A stretch of DNA of 64,000 nt from Mytilinidion resinicola (taxonomy: Eukaryota; Ascomycota; Dothideomycetes; Mytilinidiales; Mytilinidiaceae): the NCBI RefSeq assembly GCF_010093595.1, contig NW_022985437.1:1884445-1948444 (forward strand), given 5' to 3'. Numbering within the stretch: position 1 is the first letter of the stretch; every line of letters starts with the position of its first letter. Shown one piece after another: positions 11,022 through 21,197 of this stretch. The position numbers and the translations under genes are program-made. The notes under the pieces were generated by a model. It saw only the letters and a program-made list of their open reading frames with translations. It was not told where the DNA came from and searched no databases.

Positions 11022-13101
11022 TCAGCTGTCTCTCGAAAGTGGGCCGACTTTGATCTGGTCCCTCATCTGCATCTGTGACAACTGCATCTTCTCTTGACTG
11101 CGTTGGGCCAATCGCTTTTGCGCACTCATTTTCTCGAACCTACCCTTAGCCCCATGCTTCATCTTCGTAATCATATCCCCAGCTTTGCCTTTGGTGATTG
11201 TATTTGTGGTTAATTGGTTGTCCTTGGAGCGCATTTTGTTGAGGAAGTCAACTTGGGCTTGAGAAGCTGGTTTCCGTCGCCAAGCCTGGCTTTTTGAGAT
11301 GAACATAAACTCAAACACCTTTATTGCGTAGGTGTCCGCGGCATGGACAGCGTGCTCAAAAGTATGTGTCTGAGCAATGACTCTTGGTGTTGCAAATGGA
11401 CTTTTTGAACGGATTCCCTCCGGCAGCTTCTGGGTAAACTTGACAACGAAGCGACTCCCATCGGGTTCTAAAACGAGATAGCTGCCAGTCCTCGTCGTCA
11501 AAACGTATTTGCCGTCTCCTACACCAACCCACGCATACGGACTAATAGCACGAATGAATCGTTCTTCAGAAGTATCTTGAATGAGGTCGTGTACGGAATC
11601 GTAATCGGTAAAAGTGACCCGTCCAGGAATACTTTTCGCCGTTTTTGACGTCTGCGACTGGAGCGCCTCTTGTTCTCGTTGCTGTTCCTTCTCTTTCCGC
11701 TCGCGAAGCTCTATCATGTCCTTAGTCCCGACGTCTTCTACAATTTCTGCTGGATCAAGCCCAAAGAGCGTAGGGGTCGAGACGATTCCAGCGTTGAGTG
11801 ATGCGACCATATCAATTACGTGACAATTATGTTTTCCCTTGTGAAGGCGCATTCCTCGGCCAATCATCTGCACAAGCAGATTTCGGGACTTTGTGGGTCG
11901 GGCAAGGAGCACGCAGTCGATGTTGGGAATGTCAGTCCCTTCAGTGAAGACGCCGCAATTAAGCAGCACAGGGAACTCTCCATTCTTGAAGGCATCGACC
12001 CTCTCACTGCGCACTTTCTTTGGCGTATCTCCAGTTACAAATCTGGCGTCAAAGCCATGCTTTCTGAAGGTAGAAGTGAGGCTAGAAACGTGACTCAGAT
12101 CAACGCAGAATACCAGCGTTGATTTCCTCTCTTTTGCCCGGGCCAACCAGGCTCGAACAGTAATCTCATTAGTCTCATCTGTGTTGATAGCCCGTGAGAG
12201 AGCACCGGGTTGAAAGTCACCTGTGGCGCCAGACGAAACTCGCGAAATATCGGCTTTGGAGTCTACAGTGGTGAAAGAAACGTCTGAAAGCCAGTTCTCC
12301 TCGATCATGTCTACATAATCTCTGTACAGGGTCAGCAACATTCCACCGGAGTTGACGAGCATCTGCGCACCTGTGATAAACGATATGATCGATTACACTA
12401 CCCAAACTCTTCCCGTCAAATCTTGAAAATGTAGCAGAGACTCCAACAAGCGCTGGGACGGACGTCTGGGCCCAATCCACCGAATGTCGCAGTCCGAAAT
12501 GTTCCAAAACGTCTAGGTATTGACTGCTGACGATATGATGGGCTTCATCCACAAGTATCAACTTGTATCTTGAGGGATCAAACTTGAGGATGCGCTCCCC
12601 AGAGTTGATGCTCTGTATGGATGCCACAGTTATATCGGCAGCCCCAGAAGCATGGCTGGCCCCCATTTCAACATCGATCGACTTGGACGGGTATGCGAGG
12701 ATGCAATGACGCGCCGCCTGCTCCACCAGCTCTCGGCGATGGGCGAGAATAAGGGTCTGGTCGGCATCGTTGGCGGATGGGATACGATTTATGAGATGAG
12801 TGAAGATGACCTACTTGAACGTCAGTGGGATTAAAGTACCGGAGAAGGCTTAACATACTGTTTTGCCGCTACCAGTCGCTAAAGAAATGCCGAGTCTTTT
12901 GTGCCCTTTTTCCAGATTTGAGAGGACTGACTGAATGCAATCTTCCTGGTAACTACGGAGTGTGATTTGCAGAGCTGGAGCTACACCCGGCGTCACGACG
13001 CTCGCAACGGCGGAAGTCGATGTACATCTAAAGAAGCGGTGGACGGGCTGAGACCCTGTCCTCCTCGAGAGTTTCAGCGCATACTGAGAAAAGCGGAACA
13101 T
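11022..13101 (-). CDS. IRC3: Mitochondrial DEAD/DEAH-box helicase Irc3-like
   Basis: Exons 12859-13101, 12371-12810 and 11022-12321 join to 660 aa. The ATG at 13101 starts a positively charged mitochondrial presequence ([16 protein letters not shown]). The longer frame to 13227 begins with GTG. Helicase motifs in order: Q-like LRSYQEDCI, Walker A ATGSGKT (75-81), LAHRREL (Ia), DEAH (169-172), VSATFSR (III), then the C-terminal RecA lobe with [20 protein letters not shown] and [10 protein letters not shown] (VI). A basic, Gln-rich tail follows. Irc3 is an SF2 DNA helicase that acts on branched mitochondrial DNA and helps maintain the mitochondrial genome. It is transcribed head-to-head with RRN5, with only 186 bp between the starts. 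Confidence 0.92.
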
Positions 13102-13287
13102 GAATAGCACGCGTCGGAGCCCATGGACGCGTGAAGTCGTGGAGAGGGTGAAAGCGGGAGAGACCTCCGAGAGCTCAGTCTTGGCATCAAAATCGCTTCC
13201 AACAAGTGGAAACTTAGTCTCGGCCACGCTTCTCCAACAACTTCACTTCCACGCCGAAATTTAGGACTTGGGTCAGGAAACCCAGTG
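13102..13287. promoter_or_regulatory. Shared divergent promoter region of IRC3 and RRN5
   Basis: Only 186 bp separate the two ATGs, which point away from each other, so both promoters and 5' leaders must fit here or overlap. I see no clear TATA box. Confidence 0.55.
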
Positions 13288-15519
13288 ATGGCTTCCGACG
13301 AGTCTGGGGATGACGATAATGATCAAGTAACTTCCGCCATAAACAGCTCCCAGCACTCCGACCCGGACGCTGATGAAGCTGATGACGAGCAAAGTCCACC
13401 TCCTCCCCAAGTCTCCATTGCTGCAGGCTCCGACCTCGCTAGCAGACGCCAGAAGCGGCATAACAAGGTGTCGCCTTGGATTGCCTATCGGGTGTCGAGA
13501 TATCGGGCGCTAAAAGGACTATACAACGACGATTACCGTATTTGGTTGAACAAGGAAGTGAAGGCAGCGGCAGATCCTTATTGCCTAGACGAAGATGTAC
13601 ATCTACAGGGCTCACAGATTGGTGCGTCACGCTGGTCTGGTGAAGAAAAAGAAGTCTTTTACCGCGCACTCTCAAGATGTGGACAAGACGATATCCCAGC
13701 AATCTCCAAGGCTATCAAATCCAAATCAGAGATGGAAGTTCGAGATTACTTTTTGCTGCTCCAGGAGAACTTCATTCAACGTCAACTTAATGCGCCGCAG
13801 CTTACGCACGCCGTTGCATTACGAGACATACCAGCCGCTGTCGAACTGGGCGAAGAGTGCCGCAAGCCCCTGGACCTTGCCGGAGAAGCAGTAGCCTGGT
13901 ACCAGGAGAATTATGAGGCGAAAGAAGAACGCAAAAAGCATGGAGACTATTGGTTACTCGATTCAGATTTGGCGTCGAAAATTGAAGACGCTATATCTGA
14001 GGAGCCCGAGGGTGACACAGATGCATTCGTCACAAACGAAGGAAGACGGCAGCATTCGGATTTCGCTGAAGAGGCAATCAAGGCTAAACCCGAGTCGTCC
14101 ATCTCATCGCTTCTCTCTTCGATCCCAGCAGCTCGTCTTCTGAAGCCAAAGAAGTGGCTAGCACTTCAAAAAAACGTATTTATGAACTCAAGGCGTAAGT
14201 GGGAAACGGATAACTGGCGTGATCTCGCTGGCGTTGACGAGGAGCCATCCATGTACTATACTGCGTTCCATGATTTTCACCGTTTGACTGTCAGCATCAC
14301 GCGTAGACTTGTCCATGCCACGATGTTTGAGTCCTCATCGAGACTTAGGGCGCAAGATCAAAGAAATACACGTTCGATTCCAAAGGTCACGGCAAGAGAT
14401 GTTGAGACTGCACTTGAAATACTTGGGATGGCACGACATTCAAGAGAATACTGGGTCAAGGTGCCACGTCGGTGTGGCCTCTATGTCTTCAACAAGTCTA
14501 CCAGATTTCGGAGACCTCGTATGAAGTACGATGACGTCGAAAAAGAGTTGGGTATACCATGGGCAGTTTCAAAACCCATGGGTCAGCTTCTTAAAATTAC
14601 ACCTAGGAACGTACCTTTTGGTGCCCGCACTGCTTACCAAGAGGAAACTAACGAAGAAGCCCCCGAAAATCTCCAAAATCAAGAAACTCAAGAAACACAC
14701 GGATCCGAGGAAGATTATGAAGATCAAGGAGATCATGAACCGGACATAAGCTCCTCGGAGTCTCATGATTTTGTCCCTGATGACATTGACGCCATCCCCG
14801 GACGGGCCCGTCGGCGACAACGTAAACGCCAAACGGTTGAACAAAGTCAGATTCATGAAGCTGAGCGGGTAGATCGTCAAGCAGCTGAGCTAGAAGAGCA
14901 GCGTATTCGGGAGATGCTTGGCCTAAATGACGCGTCAAACATTAAATCCGAGGAGGACGAAGTACCACTTGCTCTAATCGAGCGCAAAGAGCTCAGTGAA
15001 CTCGTAGACTGGAGAAGCTGGACCCACTATCACGCGGAGTGGGAAGGAGCCAACGACTGGAGGGAAGATAATGATCCGTCAGGGTTCGAAGAGAGACCGT
15101 CCAAGCGTCTTCGCCGGGCATCGTTTAACGATATCGTATCTGAGGATAGCGATGATTTCGCGGGCATCTCGTATGCCCGCCCCGAGATGAAAGTAGAAGA
15201 AGATGCGGCGTTGGATGGCAAACCAGACCTGGAGATGCATGACCATGAGAGCAACGCAGAGCCTTCGGACATGGAACAGCAAGGTAACCTCTCGAAAATG
15301 TCGGAAGATGGCACGGAAGGGACTTCATCACACGATAGTGCCACACTAGCTCCACAGCCTCCGCGACCTCCACGCAAGGTCCCTCTCCCAAAAGGTATCG
15401 ATGACGGTACTAAAGAGGGCCCAATCGATGTCGATTCGGATATCGACGCTGTGAAGGAAGATAACTCCGACGAAATCTTATCAAGCGACTCCGAAGAAGA
15501 TATGAGCAGTGAACACTAA
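13288..15519 (+). CDS. RRN5: RNA polymerase I initiation factor RRN5-like (UAF subunit), SANT domain
   Basis: Intronless, 743 aa from the ATG at 13288 (an in-frame GTG lies just before it). After an acidic N-terminus comes a conserved block with KVSPWIAYRVSRYRALKG and NDDYRIWLNKEV. A SANT/Myb-like domain follows at about residues 110-160, with Trp-Ser-Gly-Glu-Glu-Lys spacing and a helix bearing DYFLLLQ. The C-terminal half is long, acidic and Ser-rich, with an SDSEEDMSSEH ending. In yeast Rrn5 belongs to the upstream activating factor that recruits Pol I to rDNA in the nucleolus. Family assignment rests on the order of N-terminal blocks plus SANT, and function is by homology. It shares a short promoter region with the mitochondrial helicase on the other strand. 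Confidence 0.82.
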   Translation: MASDESGDDDNDQVTSAINSSQHSDPDADEADDEQSPPPPQVSIAAGSDLASRRQKRHNKVSPWIAYRVSRYRALKGLYNDDYRIWLNKEVKAAADPYCLDEDVHLQGSQIGASRWSGEEKEVFYRALSRCGQDDIPAISKAIKSKSEMEVRDYFLLLQENFIQRQLNAPQLTHAVALRDIPAAVELGEECRKPLDLAGEAVAWYQENYEAKEERKKHGDYWLLDSDLASKIEDAISEEPEGDTDAFVTNEGRRQHSDFAEEAIKAKPESSISSLLSSIPAARLLKPKKWLALQKNVFMNSRRKWETDNWRDLAGVDEEPSMYYTAFHDFHRLTVSITRRLVHATMFESSSRLRAQDQRNTRSIPKVTARDVETALEILGMARHSREYWVKVPRRCGLYVFNKSTRFRRPRMKYDDVEKELGIPWAVSKPMGQLLKITPRNVPFGARTAYQEETNEEAPENLQNQETQETHGSEEDYEDQGDHEPDISSSESHDFVPDDIDAIPGRARRRQRKRQTVEQSQIHEAERVDRQAAELEEQRIREMLGLNDASNIKSEEDEVPLALIERKELSELVDWRSWTHYHAEWEGANDWREDNDPSGFEERPSKRLRRASFNDIVSEDSDDFAGISYARPEMKVEEDAALDGKPDLEMHDHESNAEPSDMEQQGNLSKMSEDGTEGTSSHDSATLAPQPPRPPRKVPLPKGIDDGTKEGPIDVDSDIDAVKEDNSDEILSSDSEEDMSSEH

Positions 15520-15753
15520 TACAGAATCTTGATTTGCATTGTATCGTTCAATATAGCAATTGCCTGAGTGCTGCTTTTGTGATGTTTCTTGAAGATCCTT
15601 CAACGTAAGACCGCAGCATTACTCATTCGTTCCTTAGGCCAAACTCATACGAATCCTGTCAAATCCTTCTTTTCTAAAAATTTCACTACAGCCCAACTTC
15701 CATGCAACAACTATGTTAGCATATTCAAAGAAAGCGTTCAGCGCTTAACTTAC

Positions 15754-16897
15754 CCATTCAGCCAACTCGATACGCATCCTATTGTCCCCACCACCGCGGT
15801 TTTTGCCGGGCCGCTCGAACCCCATGAGTCGAAGATGTATTGCTAGAATAACACGTTCGGCTTATGGACGAGAAATGCTGCGTAAGAATATCTTGCCAAA
15901 TTGCCCCATTTCCTGTTCGCATACTTTTCGAATAGCGGAGCAAGAACAGAAAAGACTAGCAGACCAGTGCTCTCATTCAAAACAGCGTAACACGCAGCAA
16001 GCGGATTGCAGCCTCCCAGCGCGGTGGTCAAAGAGGATTTCGTTGGATCGAAATGGGGAAATAGCAGCAAATATATGGAACCAAGTATGGTCGTTGTGAC
16101 GGTTATGAGAAAGAGCCTGTAGCGCGTCTCGGCAGTGATTAGGGCAGATAAATCCAAAGATGCGAACGCGATGCCAGTGCTGTAGGCAGCTATGTATTGG
16201 GGAAGGTAGCCAACATTGAGTTGGAAATACTGGAGATGCCGATCGCAGGGGTAATAAAGGCGTGTGAAGAAGCTCGCGGTTGAAACTAATCTGAGAACAC
16301 CGAGTGCGCTCAGTTGATTGGGAGCTTTGATGGATTCTGACTCGATCGGACGCTTTTCTTCTTCCTCTTCCTCTCTTTTCTCTTGGTCTGGCAAATCAAA
16401 GTCCCCTGGCCTGGATGCAGCATATGCCACGTCGAAAATCAGCAGCAGGGCACAGTACCACACCGGTCCTCTCACACCCTTCATCATCCCCCGTATATGG
16501 AGTCTAATGATTACGAAGATACCCTGCCGAATCCGGTGGAAAGATACTATTATCAACCACTCCAACATTGGCCCAAAGAGCGAATACGCCATCGTTGGTA
16601 CTCCGAGCCGCCTCCATTTTTCGATCAGAAACGCGGATCGACTGCGCTTTCGTGCCGCAAGGGCAGAGAAGCGCCCGCTGAGGAGGAAAAAAGTCCCCAT
16701 GAAGAAAGTTTGATTGATTGCATTGAAAGCAGTGAGGACGGGGGAGGAAAATGGACGGTGCTTTTGGAGGCATAGCCGCTCCAGCCGCCAGTTCCGCCAT
16801 AGGCTATCGCATCATGGTGATATATAATGAGAATAGTCAAGAAAGTGAGTATATTGTCGATGTGATGAGTTCGATGACGCGGAATAGCCGTGGGCAT
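15754..16897 (-). pseudogene. Acyltransferase-3 family membrane protein, broken by frameshift and stop
   Basis: The reading from the ATG at 16897 (MPTAIPRHRTHHIDNI) shows the N-terminal signature of fungal acyltransferase-3 / OafA-like proteins: TFLTILIIYHHDAIAYGG, then in another frame AFNAINQTFFMGTFFLLSG. The two frames meet at a run of four A (minus strand) at 16762-16765, so one base seems lost. The rest is open and has about ten hydrophobic segments, with an acidic loop (EEEEEEKR). After SYAAFLVHKP a TAG at 15843-15845 stops translation, but the same frame goes on with family-like sequence (KTAVVGTIGCVSSWLNG) to a splice donor at about 15753. Two independent breaks suggest a pseudogene. 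The poly-A shift could be a sequencing error, the stop less likely so. Such enzymes acylate sugars or small molecules at membranes. Confidence 0.72.
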
Positions 16898-18270
16898 GGA
16901 TGCGATGAGATTATCAGAGAATGAGACGCTTTCTTTCAATATGTTTGAGAAGAGCGAGATTAGAATGTTCATACCGAAACTACGGAGGGGTCTCAATGTG
17001 CTGTGAAGGATGGCAGATGGAGCGCTCCGCGCGTTCCATATACACTGGACGAGAAATAGGCAGCAGCTTTCGTGTATTTCTATTCTACAGCCCCTGCTAA
17101 TCACAATGCATGTTAAGAATCAAAGACTACCATTCGCATCCTCGGAAGTACGCGATACCCCTCTCGGGTAATTGTACGCGTGCAGTCGTCTGCTGCTGGA
17201 CTGATAGAAATATTCAAGATTAATGTCCACATGGCTTCAGAATGCGTTGCTAACAAGCTAAACTATGAATGTCCTTTACATTTCCAATTCAGTCCTTCAG
17301 GTATCCACGTCGTTAGCCGAGCCCTTGTCCTTATTCTATCCTCTATCACTCTCCAAGGTCGGTTCTTAGGCGTTTACCTCCTTTAGACGTAACGAGATTT
17401 TTGAATAGGCCGATGGAGGGCCTGATGGTGCACTCATGTGCATGTGCTACTAAATGCGAATCTCCGCGTATACTAGTATGGAAGAAAGCCAGCTGTGGTG
17501 GCTAGATTACAGGGTGACTGGGAAGCGACTTTGACTTACTTTGAGGACTAAGTCCCTGGAAGGGTCGTTGCAGTAGACTTTACCAGACTCTACAGCGGTT
17601 TGTCTTCAATGGGACCTGGGGAGACAAGGCTGCTCCACGCTTCACGTCTCCGTTTCCCCATCTTTATATAGTCGGCCTTATCTCCAGAGCACCCAACGAT
17701 CCCAGCACATAGACCCAATACGACCATCTAGGTTATGAAAGCAGAAATGCACCTTGATCTCCCAGTCGAGCTTCTTTAGATAGCCCTCAGCTTTCATGCG
17801 CAGAAGGACATTCAAAAAGCCCAATCCGTATGCCGCGGACTCAAACTGAAAGCCAGAAACCCCATAAGCTGCATATACATCTCTCCGAGCGGCACTAAGA
17901 TCGACGTATTTCGGGGAGTCATCAGTCGCGCGGAGTTGAAGCGGGGGGTGGAAGAGATTATTTGTGACGATGCATAGAGCATGTGAACAAGAACAACATA
18001 AGCTGAAAACATAGAAAGGATTACTTACGTTTATTCAATCTACTTTCCATTCGGCGTATGTCTCTCAACAAGTCCTAGTCATGCTGGCGATGCATCAGCA
18101 TGAAAATCTGTGTTCCTGACGCACAAGATTAATTCTCGGCGCAGGAGCTGAAAAGCCTCTTCGGCCTTCCACTCAACGCCTTTCTCTCATCTTCCGTGAG
18201 TACCTACCTCTCATAGGCCGTTCGTTATACCGCCCTATTGTCCCTACATGCTTCGATCGACCCTCGAAAC
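16898..18270. other. Intergenic, no gene seen
   Basis: Upstream flank of the acyltransferase pseudogene. Short frames only, including a 66-aa minus-strand frame at 17812-18012 with no recognisable family. Confidence 0.5.
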
Positions 18271-18563
18271 ATGCTCTACTTGATAATTAAGCACTTCGCC
18301 TCCGGCGACACTCTCCCCATCTACGGACGCTTCCAATACCACGTCTGCTTACCCTCGAAGGCTTTGAGTACGTTTCCAGCTGGGTCATCAACATTCTGAC
18401 TTGTTGTCACTAAGTCATGGAGACTATGGGCCGGATGCTGCTGGACGAGTGGATAGTCAACGGGAAGTACATCGTGGACTTTGAAGTTGTGGAGGCCGTC
18501 GCTTCTATGGAAGCTCGCGCGAAGGCGTCGGGCGAGATTGACGGTCGATGCATGGGAGAATGA
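18271..18563 (+). pseudogene. Small DUF3303-like protein, decayed
   Basis: The ATG at 18271 starts MLYLIIKHFASGDTLPIYGRF, which resembles the start of small (about 90 aa) DUF3303-like proteins. The middle of such a protein (EGFEYVSSWV) appears in another frame from about 18350. The end (VMETMGRMLLDEWI, then VDFEVVEAVASMEARA) follows in that second frame after an in-frame TAA at 18411-18413, and closes at the TGA at 18561. A frameshift between about 18325 and 18350 plus the TAA break the gene. The TAA sits where a Gln would fit, so CAA to TAA is a likely cause. The family function is unknown to me; the assignment is by remembered resemblance. Confidence 0.5.
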
Positions 18564-19898
18564 AGTGTAGTATGATAGCGGAAAGTTAAAGTAATTTTAG
18601 CGTGACGGTCTCCTGGTAGCCCTAGAATTCATCGCAAGACAGCTGTGCCACCCAGTCCACCGCCCCTCTTGATCATTGCACGTAGGCAGGTTTTATCCCG
18701 AGCACACGGGTCGGCGTCAACGTCGAAATTAAATCCTCTGTTTGATTTTTAACATTGCGGCGAGGCCCTCCGATAAGCACTTGTTACTCGTAATTAAGGT
18801 GAGCTGTGCAGGGATTCAAGGGCTCAGCGCTTGTTTTAATATAACATCCTGGAACTCCACAGCCCGAAAAGTGTTGGCGGCGTAGTGATTTTTGTTTCGA
18901 AACAGCAAGGCAGAGTCGTTCATGGTGACCTTCCCAGAACGGCATGTTCTGGGGAAAAGATGCCCTTGTCGAGGGTACCAGAAATCTTACGAAAAGTATC
19001 CTGACAAGGGCTACACGCATGCGCCCGACGAAAAGCAGTCGCCTACCTGGTGCGACAACGGAAACATGCGGGGAGATGTGGCATCAGGTGGCAAACTGAG
19101 CTCATGTGTACCAATGGTAGAATCACATGCGATCCGCCACTCAGACGCAGTCCGGGTAGGAGGGTAGCTCTACCTTGTAGGTATGATTGGGAAGGAGACA
19201 AGGCAATGACGGGCTTGTGTCGCTGCGTATTCTTCGGATTAGGAGAATGAAGAGCTATCGGTAGCGTGCAAGCAGCCGAAGGAGGAGGCGGTTGTATGTA
19301 GAGAGAGAGGTAGAGGACGTCGTGGAGAAACTAGAATACCTAGGTACCTCGTATTCCGTCGGCACTTCTTGAGCCATTCCACCCTAAAGGGCTCACTATA
19401 CAGTCTTTGCGGAGGAAGAGCACCACCCTGAACGACAGCCTGCTTGACTCCCACACCACTACGAAGCCAGTACACTGCAGCATAGAGTGCCCATGCATCA
19501 AACATCCGACAGATGCAGCTGTCATCCTGCATGGTGAGCACGCTCCGCCGCCGTTGCCATTGGACCCACTGCCCAAGCCCAACAACACTGCGGCAGCGAG
19601 GCACTCCATGGCGTCAAACAATGCCCGATCCATCATGGCCATGCCTGTCTTTCTCGCCCAGCCGCATCCCTTGCTTAATAGACGCCGTTTCACTGGCCTT
19701 CGCGTGCGTCCTTCATTATTGCGGCGTGGACATCATCGTTACGGCGGTGCGGACGGACTATATTATTGCTATCGCCAAATCATAGACGCCGTGAACCCCC
19801 GGGATATAGAGTCATCTTGTTTCAAACCTCTCTTTCTTGTATAACTCTTACTATACCACTCAGACATTCTACACTCCACCACTCCCGCAGGAGCGAAT
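18564..19898. other. Intergenic, no gene seen
   Basis: Frames of 60-145 aa overlap on both strands between 19240 and 19850, but none shows a domain or plausible splicing. I treat them as chance frames. Confidence 0.45.
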
Positions 19899-20393
19899 AT
19901 GGCATCCCCAGAGCCCCAACGCCAACAATTCTCAGGAGCCGGCCTCACCATCTCGCCGCGCCCAAGACAAGGCCCAATGCTTTCCCCTCATGGGCAGCCT
20001 CGAAATCCGGTGCCCCGATCTCCCAGCTCCACCAGTGATGGGATAAGCATCAGCTCACCCAGATTCGACAGCTCATCTCAACCGCCTTCTGCCGTTACAT
20101 CTCCTACGTTCGTGGCGGAAATGCCACTAATTCCACCTCAGCCGCACTCGCCGGCGAAAACGCGATCCAGATCCCGGCATGGGAAGCGGTCCGGGTCGTC
20201 TCCCCCAGCTGGCCGCATTTCCCCAACACGCTCGACCTCTGACGAAGCGCGATCCCCTGGCTCCGTGTCGTTTGGTCAGAGAATGAGGGCAGTATGTGGC
20301 TGCTTCGGAACGTCTTCGTCGTCGTCGCCGCGAAAGCCGAGAGAGAAGATGGAAGTTGAGAAAATCGAACCAGTCCACTGGACGGAGCAATGA
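19899..20393 (+). CDS. Ser/Pro-rich small protein, function unknown
   Basis: Single exon, 164 aa from the ATG at 19899. Residues 1-130 are almost entirely Ser, Pro, Arg and Gln (disordered), with SRSRHGKRSGSS as a basic patch. The end is different: FGQRMRAVCGCFG, a Ser run, then PREKMEVEKIEPVHWTEQ, which looks like a conserved short C-terminal motif. The CGCFG could be a lipid-modified or metal-touching cysteine cluster, but that is only inference. No signal peptide or membrane helix was seen. I do not recognise the family. The coding call rests on an ATG in good position, a clean stop and composition unlike the flanks. Confidence 0.6.
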   Translation: MASPEPQRQQFSGAGLTISPRPRQGPMLSPHGQPRNPVPRSPSSTSDGISISSPRFDSSSQPPSAVTSPTFVAEMPLIPPQPHSPAKTRSRSRHGKRSGSSPPAGRISPTRSTSDEARSPGSVSFGQRMRAVCGCFGTSSSSSPRKPREKMEVEKIEPVHWTEQ

Positions 20394-21197
20394 GCCGTCT
20401 ATGTTCCTCAGAAGGAAGTCCATGCCGAATGGTTCTTTGTTACATTGGGGACTGGATTCTGGAGGTACTCGTTCTCGCATTTCAGCGTTGTTTTGACCGT
20501 GAAGGCCCCCAGCTGGTCTCATATATTATTGGAGGTTTGTTGACTTTGCGCGGCGTTTTGGATATCGCAGAACACGGAGACAGATGCTGGTCGCTCTTTT
20601 GTTGCTATATTCTCTCTTTCTGCTACCCTGCCATTAAAGCATTCAACCAGCCCTCAAGGCCATCTCATCGATGCGTCCAGGTGGGCCTCAACTGGCTGGA
20701 CGCTTACACGATAACTCTCTCAACTTCCTCGTGATTCCGCCTGTCTGACACGTGCAGTAGCAGTCTTGTGAGGCACCGATAACCCGTCGAACAGAGCTGC
20801 GTATTGTTTTACGGTTGGAACACCTCTGTATAACTTTAAGGTACCAAGGCCCTCTGCCACTCTTTAAGTAGCTGTTAACAATTTGCTAGATCATGCTAAG
20901 ATTGTGACGTTTTGGCTGGCGCAAATACTATGTACGCTGGAAAATAGGTGTTCCTTACGCTAGCGTCTGCGGTATTGAAATATTTCCTAGAGTTGCTCAC
21001 CTGGGCACACCATTCTAGACATTCCTATTGTCTTATTCACCACCATTCTAGGTGGCGAACCCCGACTTTTATTCCACGGCCACTCCTTCAGCGCCCCACG
21101 ACTGCACCTCTCTATCGAAAAAACACCAGCACCTCCACCTCAGCCAACCATCTCTACCTGACCACAACACCCATTTCATACTCAATTTACGATCGTA
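20394..21197. other. Intergenic, no gene seen
   Basis: Holds the 3' flank of the small Ser/Pro-rich gene and the upstream region of the coiled-coil gene. Just before 21198 the plus strand is C/A-rich, as is common in fungal 5' leaders. Confidence 0.5.

Noticed and set aside
13102..13227. Longer N-terminus for Irc3
   Set aside because: The upstream start is GTG, not ATG, and the extra 42 residues would hide a good mitochondrial presequence.
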